Positions 54,830-64,000 of a stretch of 64,000 nt of DNA are shown here, piece after piece. Position 1 is the stretch's first letter; each line of letters begins with the position of its first letter. Source of the stretch: Poecilobothrus nobilitatus (lineage: Eukaryota; Arthropoda; Insecta; Diptera; Dolichopodidae); assembly GCA_947095535.1 (NCBI GenBank), contig OX352772.1, positions 98,080,934-98,144,933 on the forward strand, in the 5' to 3' direction. Below the pieces are notes generated by a model. The model saw only the letters and a program-made list of their open reading frames with translations, was not told the DNA's origin and did no database searches. The position numbers were made by a program, and so were the translations under genes.

Positions 54830-56035
54830 ATGAAGAAAATTCAAAAAGAACTAATATTTCTTTTACATGTTCAAGATGCTAAACGTAAAAACCTTCTCAT
54901 AGCAGCCTTACTTACCAACAGTGCTTCTCCAAACAATTGGATTCCAAAATATAGTGCTTCTCCTAACAATTGGATTCCAAAATATTGACAACAATCATGG
55001 ATATATTACAATTAAATTAGGTGATATAAAAATAATAAAAATATACAAGAAAGTTATGCACATCATTAATATTACTGAATATGAAAATACCAAAAACTTA
55101 ATTTACCAAAACATTCAAACAATTAAAATAAAACTCACAACTTTGATCTACTTGAAAGAAAAATACATAACATAAGACAACATATAAGACAAACCAGAGC
55201 GTTAGTGGACACTAGGAATTGGGCTAAAATACATAACAGGAGTCATGGACCACAAGGACGAAAACTTAATTATAAACAAACTCAGGCACTATCAGGCAAT
55301 AACAGAGATGTTATTCAAGAAAACAATAAACAAATAACAATAAATGATCAAATTGATAACCAAATAAAAACTCAACAAACTATAATTTCTAAACACCTAT
55401 AAGGCAGAATACGAAAACAAGATTTTGAAAAGAGAGGACGAAATAGAATATATTCAACAAATCTAGCAAATAAACTATTGACCTACTCACATTAACTTGA
55501 CATTGAGCTTGACCTACTCAAAAAACATTTCGACGACATAGAGCAAATAATTCTTACCAGTAGTTCCGGTATACTTTCCAAAAATATATTAACATAAAAA
55601 GAAATAAAAATGACTTCAAATTTAGAAAGTCTTACAGAAATTAAAATGGTAGTTGTGTTTCATTCTGAACAAATTATTATTATTTTACTTATTCCAGAAT
55701 ATTTAGAAAAACCACTAACAAAAATATTAATCGAACTCATTCCATACAATCAAAATAAGGCTATAGTTTTAAATGAATACAATATTTTATAGACGGTCAA
55801 AACAACATATTATAAAGTTCAAACGTAAAAGAAAATCTCAAAAGAAATTTGATTAAAATAAAGAATAATAGTACTAAATATAATAGATTTTAAAGTAGCA
55901 AATTGCTTTATGAGAAAATTTAAAAATAGAAAAAATCTCTTAAATCCAAATTTTTATCAAAATTGTAATAAAATAAATATTAATGTATCTAAACATAGTA
56001 TGATAAGATACGAACATTGTAAAATATAAATTAAC
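54830..56035 (+). pseudogene. Errantivirus env-like gene (copy 2), broken and 3'-truncated
   Basis: N-terminal part (FLLHVQDAKRKNLLIAALL), LGDIKIIKIYKKVMHIINIT (about 55015-55075), a middle part and LLIPEYLEKPLTKILIELIP (about 55690-55745). A 33-bp tandem duplication at about 54921-54986 (agtgcttctcc ... ccaaaatat) is absent from copy 1. Homology ends before the membrane segment. Confidence 0.65.
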
Positions 56036-56039
56036 GCTG

Positions 56040-57690
56040 TTCTGTTTTACTCGAGTTAACGCATAGACCATAACCATTGGCCCACCTACCAACCCTGACC
56101 AAAGCTCTTTCCATAATTCCACTAATTATGTCAAGATACTTTCTAGACACTAATGCTACTAGATCATCTGCATATGCGATGGCGATTGCCTCATCCTGAA
56201 GGTATTAAAAATTCTGTTCATTACTAAAAGCCACAGTAGTTGTGATAGCACCCCACCCTGAGGTATACCCCTGCTTACTCGTCTAGTAATCTTAAAGTTA
56301 CCGAGTTTCGATTGAATCTCTCTTGACTGCAACATATTAATAGTCAACTGTCAAAGAGCAGTTTCTACCACTATTTCTTCCAGTGAGTCCTATATAACCT
56401 ATACATCAATATTGTTGAAGGTGCTTTCTATGTCTAGAAAGGTAGCCGACGTATATTCTTTGTAATGTATCGATTGCTCAACGACCGGTACTAATTCGCT
56501 TAGTGCCGTCTCGGTTTACTAGCCCTTAGAGTAAGCATATTGATACATACAAAGTGGAGTACTCTCTGATACGCTTAAGTTCTAACTCTAGTGTTCTTTC
56601 GAGAGTGTTCAATAAGAGGGATGATACACTTATCGGTCTAAAGTCCTTAGCGGTTTCATGACCTCTTTTTTTAACTTTTGGTATAAAGGCCACCTTCACC
56701 CGCCTCTATAGCAGGTGAATATAGCCTAGCGAGAGGCTACTTTTAAATAGTTTAGTGATTAATGGAACCACAAGTTTCCGTTCAATTTCATTTGTTGAAG
56801 CATTTTTGGAAAAATACCATCCAAACCAGCAGCTTTGTATGGAGAAAAATTATCAATTGCCCAGGCAGCCTTTTGCACCGTTATAACTGAATTAACCCAT
56901 TCATCAGGGCCTCTTCGGACCTATGTGTTAACCACTTGGTTTATCACATAGGCGTCCTTTGTGCACCCTGGAAAATGAGTATGCACTAAAAGATCTAAGG
57001 TTTCAACGTTTGAATTAGTCAACATCCCTTCCACGGTTCTGAGGAATGATGGATTGGAATGGTCTTTTTATAAGACTCTGGTAAATCAAGCTGAGTCCCT
57101 AGTATTCTCTATGGATTCGAAATAATTTTTCCATGACCGTGTCTTGGCTAATCGGATTTTTCTCTTATATTTTCCAAGTTGGTCTTTGTAGAGTTGCCAA
57201 TTACTCTGCTTGTAACAGATGTTATGGGCATCTCTAGTCTCCTTCCTTAGGTTAGTTAAATTCTCATTCCACCAGATCGGAAATGTTTTTTTGCTATGTT
57301 TGATAGGACATGACACCTTAAATGAGACCTCCATGGCCTTTTTAAACATGTCAGTCGTCCTTTCTAACACATTCTCATTCATAATATTATTAAGTTAGCT
57401 ATTACCAAAAATTTTTTCTTGCTACTTTTCTGATCTTTCTCCAGTTAGTAGCCCTAGAATTTCTGTAGGGCTGGGAATTTTCAGGCTTATGATTGATATT
57501 GAAGAGTATAAACCTACCTAAACCGAAGAGTTTCTAGACCTACATTCTTGTGAAACAAATTGTAGTTACCGCTGTTTAACCCCTGATCCTGTAGGCATTT
57601 ACCCATGGCTCCTGAATGAGGACTATGTCGAGGTCCTCCTCGTCAAGAAGTACTAGCAGATTATCCGAGGACCACTTCAAGTGCTTTAGA
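56040..57690 (-). pseudogene. LOA-like LINE ORF2 fragments: endonuclease start and reverse transcriptase
   Basis: Right to left: DIVLIQEPWVN (about 57640-57590, endonuclease catalytic Glu); then most of the endonuclease is missing; FPIWWNENLTNLRKETRDAH (about 57270-57210), as in LINE linkers; RT region with RGIPQGGVLSQLLWLLVMN (about 56275-56215) and the YADD box (IAYADDLVALV, about 56180-56145). Stops and frame shifts between all parts. RNase H is absent. Confidence 0.75.
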
Positions 57691-57758
57691 TTCGATTAAT
57701 AGTCACCGTCCGCATCGTTTGTATCACTGGCTGCTACTGCTGCAGACCCTTTGTCGAC

Positions 57759-58690
57759 TTATATTTCTTCCAGCAGCCCGTTCACCTCGTTAGGGTAGTC
57801 TACGTCTAGACTACCTGACTGAAATATTTTCAGTTTGGTATAACGTATACCAAACCTTAACTTGTTCCCCAGCTTCTCAAGAAGTTCGAACTCTCCTCGC
57901 TGATAAGAAAGAGAAACGATATAATCTTCTTCAAGAGTGATTCGGATGATTTCCTCTTCATTATCACCGACCACTTCAAAATTGAAACCGTCTGATAAAG
58001 GAGTCAGAGGCATTCGAGAAGCTTCCCCCGCTTATCCCCATACTAGACAACCAGATACGGGCTCCAGGTCTTCTTGGGTTTTCGCCAGCTGAGATAAAGC
58101 CAATTTTATCTTCCTCCCAAGCATAGCCTAATATAGCGATGCTGCGATAAAGAAATCCAAAGTGAACTGATCCTCGCATCGTATTAGCCTGACTACATCG
58201 GATTATGAACTGCTATGGAGACTCGTTCTCGGCATTTTTGATCTTTCTGTACCCAAACTGGGTACATCTTTCGACCTATTTCTTTTCGAGGACAAATTTT
58301 TACTTGAGTTGCACGACTTATATGCTCGCACAACCTCGCTATATCGCTTTTGGTCCTTAAGATCCCTTTTGTGAACAACAATCTAGGCTTCATTTTGGGC
58401 TATATTGCCTAATATGATTTTAATCTTCCGATATTGTTTTTGAAAGCGCATCCCAGGCCTCTGCTTTTTGTAGTAGAAGTACTGTTCTTAGGCCCAGCCG
58501 GTTTTGAAACCTTTGGCTTCCTGCACCAACATGTGTTAAGCTGATTTTTTAGGAACTCGTGCTGGTTCCTAGTTTATCTTCTTCAGGGGGGATATGGCTG
58601 GTACCAATAATTATCTCCTGCTGGAGGCAAGTAACTCATCCTCAGAAGATAAATTTGTGCTTTTTTTTATATTTATTTTTGAACTTATCA
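57759..58690 (-). pseudogene. LOA-like LINE ORF1 fragments (DUF4780-like)
   Basis: Frames at 58393-58193, 58179-57976 and 58013-57759 together give a Lys/Arg-rich part and a DUF4780-like core: KIGFISAGENPRRPGARIWL recalls the ARVWLP segment of the intact element. The C-terminal acidic region includes EEDYIVSLSYQRGEFELLEK. No continuous frame. Confidence 0.55.
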
Positions 58691-58939
58691 TTTTGTTCGC
58701 ACGAGAAGAGATTGAAATAAGGGTCGACATATACAGAGGTTCCTTACATACGCAAGGCTAATCATAATGAGGTGGCGCCTGATGCTCCACGGAGGCCATT
58801 TATACCACCACGACCACCTTTACATACCTGGTACCATGCAGCTCACGGCACGTTTTCTGTTCACACCTTGGCTTGAGTGTACATCTATAATCAGCCGTTC
58901 ACTTGTATCCAAAAATATTTAAGAATTTGAGGATGTCAG

Positions 58940-60042
58940 TTAACGTTGCCCGGGTACACCATTTAAACGTTTTACTTCATAAAATCGTTTCTTTTGTGAA
59001 AGTTTTAAAAAGATTTCACATTTGTAAATCGGATGATTATGTTTGTTATCTAATGGACATTTATTTTTCAAATTCGATGCGATAAATGTAGATGTTTTTT
59101 TGATTTGGTTTGGAAAATAAAGGCATAACTGAATTTGTAGCATGTTTTGAGACATGTAGATTTTCTAATGTTGTGCATATTCTCTGTATGAATTTAACTA
59201 TTCCATTCCATGTTGGAAGTTCATTTAAAGTGGAAGCATCCTTCTCCCTATCAACTTACGTTCAAAATCAAATTTGAATGAAATCAGCTATATTAATAAT
59301 GAATCTGCTAGTTGCTCTTTATTTCCCAATTGGAGAAGAGCCCGAAAAGGAGAACTAATACCATCACTTAATGCTCGAAGTTGTTTAGCCGCTGACTGCC
59401 TTTCAAGAGTTTGAAAATTTATAATTTTAGCTATATGATCTTGAAAAATTAAACGTTTTTTGTTAAACCTAGTTTTTAATAAAGATAAAGCTACTCTAGC
59501 TTGTACGGTACGGTTGTAATACCTTTTTTTGTAACAAGACAAGGAGAAATTGAAATTTTTCAATGTTTGTTAATTTATCACCGTTGTGTATCAAATTCGA
59601 AAACATAAAATCAGGCAAGTCAGTATATTCAGCTGAAAATTGAGTTAGTTTGAGTTTTGGTAAAGATTTATTTTTTGGTTTATTGTGAAATATTGTTTTT
59701 TCTGCAAACGAATTATTTGTAGGTGATGTTTTTGCTCTTTTACCTTCCATTACTTCTAATAATTTCGATTTTATGCTTACATATGCTTCCTCAAATCCTT
59801 CGCGCTTTTCATTCAATTTTTCTCGTTCTTTTGCATCCAACGATTCCAATTTTGATTGAATTTTATCGAATGATATGTAATAGCTCTCTAACATTCCAAG
59901 TCTATTCCCTGCTTTCGATAACTAAAGTAAAGCTTGTTTTTTTAAGCCTATTACGACGCCCCGTTGACTGCTTAGACTTGCCAGAATTCCAGTTGGATCT
60001 CGTCCTCTTCAATTTTGTTTTCGTCAGCTTGTCTGATGTCAT
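58940..60042 (-). pseudogene. BEL/Pao retrotransposon gag, broken
   Basis: Minus strand from an ATG at 60042 (MTSDKLTKTKLKRTR), with an early stop near 59925. It carries a coiled-coil-like region (SLDAKEREKLNEKREGFEEA) and the DUF1759-type block LPKLKLTQFSAEYTDLPDF ... NGDKLTNIEKFQFL, then KTRFNKKRLIFQDHI and LRALSDGISSPFRALLQLG (59563-59288). A Cys/His knuckle follows (CPLDNKHNHPIYKC, about 59090-59050). At least three frame changes. No protease, RT or LTR is seen, so it is an isolated gag remnant. Confidence 0.75.
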
Positions 60043-60892
60043 TTTAATTATAGGTGTATGTTATGTGCAATATAAAAAATTATATGTATGTGTATTAATA
60101 TAAAAAATTTTTTAATGATAAATTGTATGTAAACTTATAGTAATGCGTGTTTTTTAAAATTCGGCCACGTTCAAATCGGGATTTTAATTTTTTAGCTTTT
60201 GTTTTGCGGAATTCCAAGAAATCCGGCTCGAACGACTAAATGTTACGAGCTTAAGCCTTTTTAAATTCAATTATTGTTGAAAAAAAATACAAAGCGAAAT
60301 TTTTCCCAAATTATTCTAATGCTACCCAAGATGTATTGTTAATTGAACAAAAAAGATTGCCTTCTTACTACTATTTTAGTTATTTTCATAAATACTTTCA
60401 AATTTTATTAATTTATTTAAATTTTTTAAATTTTATTAATTTATTTAATAATTATTAAAAAATAACTTTTCAGCGTTCTATCAGGTTCAATGCCGCAATA
60501 AAAAAGAAAGAACAGATTTTTGATTACGTACGATGGCTTTACAAGAAATATTATAAAAATGTATGCTGTCTTTTCTTAACAAGGGCATTATGATTAGAAT
60601 CAAAATTATATGAATTTCTAATTAATTATAAAATTACCATATTTTGTTCTTTTTTAATGAATTTAACGAAAAGAGCTTGTTACGAAATTTGAATTGCAAT
60701 GTGATGACTTTTGAGTTAACAATTTAAAAGTACATATGTATTTTATACTTCAAAGTTCAAACAATAATTAAATTAATAACTAGTTTTTAAAATTCAAATT
60801 AAAATTTAACTCAAATTACTTAACATTTTTTTTTTAATCTAGTTTTAATTCTGTGATTGCGCAGATTGAATTGGAACATTTATATTGTACAT
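60043..60892. other. No gene seen (AT-rich)
   Basis: AT-rich; some repeated tttattaatttatttaa-like words at about 60400-60460. Could include BEL leader or Penelope 3' sequence; nothing definite. Confidence 0.45.
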
Positions 60893-61580
60893 TTATTTTG
60901 TACTATTTTGTGACATATGTCCAACATGTGAGCCAACTGACGATTTTAACGGATCGTTCCGTTTTATTACAGCGATGTGTTCCTTGAATCTTTGCCCAAT
61001 TTTTCTTTTAGTTTGTACCACATACATTATATCACATTCTGAGCAGCCTATTTTATAAATTCCACTTTTTCCAATGCGTTTTCTTTGTCTTTTGTTGACA
61101 AAAACATGTTTTTTAATTTTAATGTGCTAGAGAACGCATAGTTTATATTATGTTTCTTCAGAATGGATTTCAATTTGTTGGTCCACTTTGCGAAATATGT
61201 TTCATCCATTTCTTTTCATTCTGACATTTGTTATTCCCAATTTGTTCCAAATTTTGTTAACTATATGTAAAATTACACTTTCATTATAACCTTAAAAACT
61301 GATATCTGTTTTAAATAATTTAACTCCTTCATAATTTTTTTTATATTTAAAGGGATCTTCAACATTCTGCGCACCATTGCATTGAAGGCTGCAATTTTGT
61401 GGTCAAAACTATGAAAGGAATCATTAGTGATGTAGTGCAGAGTGTAATTTTTTTTTCTATAAATATCGAATTCAATACCAACTTTTCCTCCTCTAATGAC
61501 CCATATATCCAAAATTGGAAGTTTACCTTCAGCTTCTGTTTCATATGTGAAATTAATTTATTGGTGATTGATTAATTTAT
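60893..61580 (-). pseudogene. Penelope-like element: end of reverse transcriptase and GIY-YIG endonuclease
   Basis: Right to left, LPILDIWVIRGGK (about 61530-61490) and IYRKKNYTLHYITNDSFHSF DHKIAAFNAMVRR (written in two parts, about 61460-61365) match the RT C-terminal region of Penelope-like elements (F/LPxLD, YRKPT, KI...L...R). After a frame change the GIY-YIG domain reads SGIYKIGCSECD then MYVVQTKRKIGQRFKEH (about 61064-60980), with Val-Val in the YIG position, and the frame stops at 60893. The start and the RT catalytic motif are absent. Confidence 0.72.
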
Positions 61581-62699
61581 TGGTATTTTTAAATGAAAGT
61601 TAGATTTTCAGTACCTATATAGAAATTTATTTTTTAATTCAAATTTTTTAATAAAATTTTAATAAATAATTTAGTTTGCAAGTTAATAGCTTCTATTATA
61701 AAAAAGCAAATTTGAAAACTTATTGCTTTTGAAAGATCATATTATACTACATTCATGCAAAACCAAAATTTCGAAGATTCTGGTTAATTTATCCAAAATT
61801 TATTCAAAACTCATACTTGAAATATTCTTGTTTATAGTTTGGCAAAACTCATAAAAAATGTTATAATCAATTTAAAAGAAATATTATTGTGAAGCATTAC
61901 TATGAAAAATGTAAGATTGCTATTTCTAATCTAGAATTCGCGTATAAAAATAAGATTTTTTTTACCTATATTTTAAAGTTTTAGAAGTGGGCTATAACCG
62001 CTTAACACAAAGCATCAATTTTTCATCTCTCTTTATTCATTTTTCACGCGTGTTAGAAAAATACAAATTTAGCTAAAAGTAATTCAATTTATTTTTACTT
62101 TAATTCAGTAAAAGAAGCATTTATTTTGGCGAATCGGCTTTATTTTCCTTGCAATGCGGAAATAAAGCCGAAATTGCGATTTTTGAGAATTCGCCCTTAT
62201 TACCGTTTTAAAAAGGAAATAAGTCCGAAATTGAAAAGGAAATTTAAAAAGATATTTAAATAAAAATTTCAAAAAATTTTATGAAAACATCTGAAAAAGT
62301 TAGTTTTGAATCCTTTTATTTTGGGTTTAATAAATTACTACCCAAAGCAACTTAACGATTAATGCTTTCTACAAAATCATTTAATTACATAATATATTTA
62401 TCTTATTATGATGGTTTACAAACATTTAAACTTATATTTTGTATAATAGAAAAAAAAGGAAGAGAATATGTCTTCTTGTTATAAAAATTTTTGTTTTATA
62501 TTTGGTTTTTGGTTATACCTTCTTTTTCGCTGTTTAGTATTATATTTAATTCTGCGTTTATTACTATAATTCTAATTATCCCTTTTTTCAAATTTATTCA
62601 ATTTTTTGTATTTTGGTTTACATTTACCAATAAGTCTAAAAAATCTAACTCTAAAAACTCTAAAAATAAAATCTATAGGTCTTAATTTTGTGTGCTGTG
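61581..62699. other. No gene recognised; contains a long palindrome
   Basis: AT-rich. A 64-residue hydrophobic plus-strand ORF (62491-62685) has no recognisable similarity and is probably chance. The one structured feature is the nested palindrome at 62128-62195. Confidence 0.45.
62128..62195. repeat. Nested palindrome, 13-14-bp inner stem and 7-bp outer stem
   Basis: Inner arms 62135-62148 (cggctttattttcc) and 62158-62170 (ggaaataaagccg) pair with a single bulged T around a 9-nt loop. Outer arms ggcgaat (62128-62134) and attcgcc (62189-62195) also match. It may be the residue of a foldback or MITE end. Confidence 0.85.
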
Positions 62700-63049
62700 C
62701 AAAGTATTATTATCTGTTGTAGCATATTTACTAAATTTATCTATGGTGGTAAGGTACATGACAATTTTCGAAGGGAACCAGATATCGATGTGCACATATC
62801 GTTAAATCTGATTGGCATTTCTGTTGTTCTGGGTATCTTAATTCGTTGCCGATCGTGTTTCGCCAATATACATATTTCACAGTTATTAATATATTTTTGA
62901 GTTTTGTTAAATTTGGGTAGTAGTATTTTTGCTTTAGTTCGTTGAGTGTTTTGTTTATCCCACGATGGTTGTTTTTCTGGTGTTCTGTATTGATGATTGT
63001 TAAAATTTCTTCTTTGTCTGCGAAAACAAACTTTTCAATAGTTTTACAT
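62700..63049 (-). pseudogene. Gypsy-type integrase fragment (zinc-binding domain and core start)
   Basis: Minus strand: EEILTIINTEHQKNNHRGIN KTLNELKQKYYYP (written in two parts, about 63020-62920) is the HHCC zinc-binding region, with His-x-His spacing kept. In another frame come IDIWFPSK and LTTIDKFSKYA (about 62780-62712), the first catalytic Asp strand. It is cut on the right by the INE-like repeat at 63050 and not continued on the left. It is distinct in sequence from the two errantivirus copies. Confidence 0.7.
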
Positions 63050-63405
63050 CGTTTGAAGTAGAGCCATGAAATTTTAAATGCTGAGAGATATCCTAAAAAA
63101 TTAATTTTATGGAACAACTTTTTTCTGTAGCCCCACTCGTTACGAAGCTACAGCCCCCCAAAGTTCGAAAGCTCTATATTCAAATTGTTATAACGCAAGT
63201 TCTATAAGGTATATCTTCAATCTGCATGCCAAACGATAGCTGCAGTTATGAGCTTTACAAATAGGTATATTATAAATATATACTTGTGCCATACGATGTC
63301 TTAATTTACCGTTATGCTTCTAAACGGTTTAAGTTAGAAACTTGAAACTTGACAGTTATTATCTTTGTTAGATCCTTGAAAATAAGTATGAGTCATTTCA
63401 GAAAA
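63050..63405 (+). repeat. INE-like dispersed repeat, copy 3 (truncated)
   Basis: Same orientation as copy 2, corresponding to about 5837-6215 of it. Landmarks: gagccatgaaattttaa, gtagccccactcgttacg, ctataaggtatatcttc, gtcttaatttaccgttatgc and aataagtatgagtcatttc. It lacks the TATACCC end and the GTCC block. Confidence 0.8.
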
Positions 63406-63625
63406 TATTTTTGTCCGACATCGGCTTACCTTCGTAGCGATCAGACATATATTATATAGTGATTTATTTTCTTCTCTTTCTTATTTTTCATTTTTATTTC
63501 TTTTTTCATTTTCTAAATTAAATTAAATATCCTTTTCTATCCGTATAAACACATTCTTAAATAACCTAAAAAAAAAAATTTTTTTTTATAAAAACAAAAT
63601 TTTCATAAATAAATAAATTATGAAA

Positions 63626-63682
63626 AAAGTGGTTAAGTCCCCAACCTTTCAATCGAAGGGTCTTGGGTTCAAACCAACGTCA
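63626..63682 (+). other. tRNA-like sequence (tRNA pseudogene or SINE head)
   Basis: An A-box-like gtggttaagtcc (63629-63640) is followed by an anticodon-like arm (cctt 63645-63648, 7-nt loop, aagg 63656-63659), a 3-nt variable region and a T-arm (ttgg, gttcaaa loop, ccaa; 63663-63677) with a B box gggttcaaacc (63665-63675). No acceptor stem pairs around it and the base before the presumed anticodon is C instead of T. It precedes an AAT microsatellite, as many SINE tails do. Confidence 0.4.
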
Positions 63683-63750
63683 ACTCATATAAATAAAAAA
63701 AAAATTGTAGTAAATTTATATCGTAATAATGTATATCGTATAATTAATAG

Positions 63751-63776
63751 CAATAATAATAATAATGATAATAGTA

Positions 63777-63836
<60 letters not shown>

Positions 63837-63866
63837 TTAGTAATGGTAGTAATAATAATAATAATG
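63751..63866 (+). repeat. AAT trinucleotide microsatellite
   Basis: Runs of aat interrupted by agt, gat and gtt variants. The poly-Asn ORF over it (63620-63883) is a by-product. Confidence 0.95.
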
Positions 63867-64000
63867 TTGGTTGGTTTACGTGACTGGTCCTGTCAACCGT
63901 GACAAGACCACAATTAGCGGGTTAACGGATTTAATTTCAGATCCATTTCGAGGCATTTAGGAACCTTACCATTTCTGCAGATCTCTTAGTCGTCAGATCG
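63867..64000. other. No gene seen at the right edge
   Basis: Contains ggtcctgtcaaccgtgacaagacc, an imperfect inverted repeat, and moderately GC-rich sequence unlike the AT-rich neighbours. Possibly the start of another element outside the window. Confidence 0.3.

Larger units (their letters stand above)
51760..56035 (+). mobile_element. Errantivirus-like Ty3/gypsy element, copy 2
   Basis: Order: short gag piece, RT, RNase H, integrase, env, then loss of homology at about 56035. It is closely related to copy 1 and shares specific stops with it. No LTR could be identified. The distance from gag to RT (about 150 bp) is too short, so an internal deletion is likely. Confidence 0.82.
56036..58700 (-). 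mobile_element. Second LOA-like LINE, degraded (both ends lost)
   Basis: On the minus strand: ORF1 pieces (58690-57700), a short endonuclease start (about 57690-57580) and RT pieces (57382-56040). It abuts errantivirus copy 2. It is heavily broken, unlike the LOA-like element at 17026-22203, but from the same broad clade (LIQEPW start, DUF4780-like ORF1). Confidence 0.75.

Noticed and set aside
59723..60103. 126-residue plus-strand ORF
   Set aside because: Overlaps the BEL/Pao gag N-terminus on the minus strand, which has the recognisable DUF1759-like block.
62491..62685. 64-residue hydrophobic ORF as a small membrane protein
   Set aside because: No similarity, T-rich DNA readily gives Phe/Leu/Ile runs, and no related gene is near.
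63620..63883. Poly-Asn ORF
   Set aside because: Translation of an AAT microsatellite; no gene context.

Overview
The window is a strongly AT-rich stretch of a eukaryotic, almost certainly insect, genome. It holds no recognisable host gene and no bacterial feature. It is a graveyard of transposable elements, several nested in one another. The mix suggests a fly-like (dipteran) host: LOA-like and jockey-like LINEs, a Ty3/gypsy errantivirus with an env, BEL/Pao and Penelope pieces, and a dispersed repeat with a GTCC-repeat block that recalls INE-1/DINE-1. That host assignment is inference.

Backbone. From about 6.7 to 45.5 kb the main component is Polinton/Maverick (adintovirus-like) DNA: family-B DNA polymerase, retrovirus-type integrase with a C-terminal chromodomain, penton, a pVI-like basic protein, major capsid protein, adenain-like protease and several unassigned small genes. 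Almost all copies are broken; the penton ORF is intact. Two different PolB lineages are present: one on the minus strand at 7.1-11.3 kb, and another as a C-terminal piece at 0.56-1.94 kb and an N-terminal piece at 44.3-45.2 kb. Both carry a short GT-AG intron candidate.

Nesting. A jockey-like LINE (minus strand, 16334-25689) split the Polinton just downstream of the capsid gene and is flanked by a 13-bp target duplication. A nearly complete LOA-like LINE (plus strand, 17026-22203) then split the jockey reverse transcriptase and is flanked by a 12-bp duplication.

Array. The 5' part of that jockey plus the adjoining Polinton segment (24035-29671) forms a unit repeated head to tail four times up to about 43.75 kb. 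Units B, C and D carry different internal deletions. Each complete unit holds a small unassigned gene whose coding DNA is a run of up to nine short inverted repeats, the most unusual signal in the window.

Right part. 46-56 kb holds two related broken errantivirus copies separated by a mariner remnant. 56-64 kb holds minus-strand pieces of a second LOA-like LINE, a BEL/Pao gag, a Penelope-like element with a GIY-YIG motif and another gypsy integrase, then a third copy of the INE-like repeat, a tRNA-like motif and an AAT microsatellite. The left 6.4 kb holds a LINE tail, PolB and integrase remnants, a mariner remnant and an inverted pair of the INE-like repeat.
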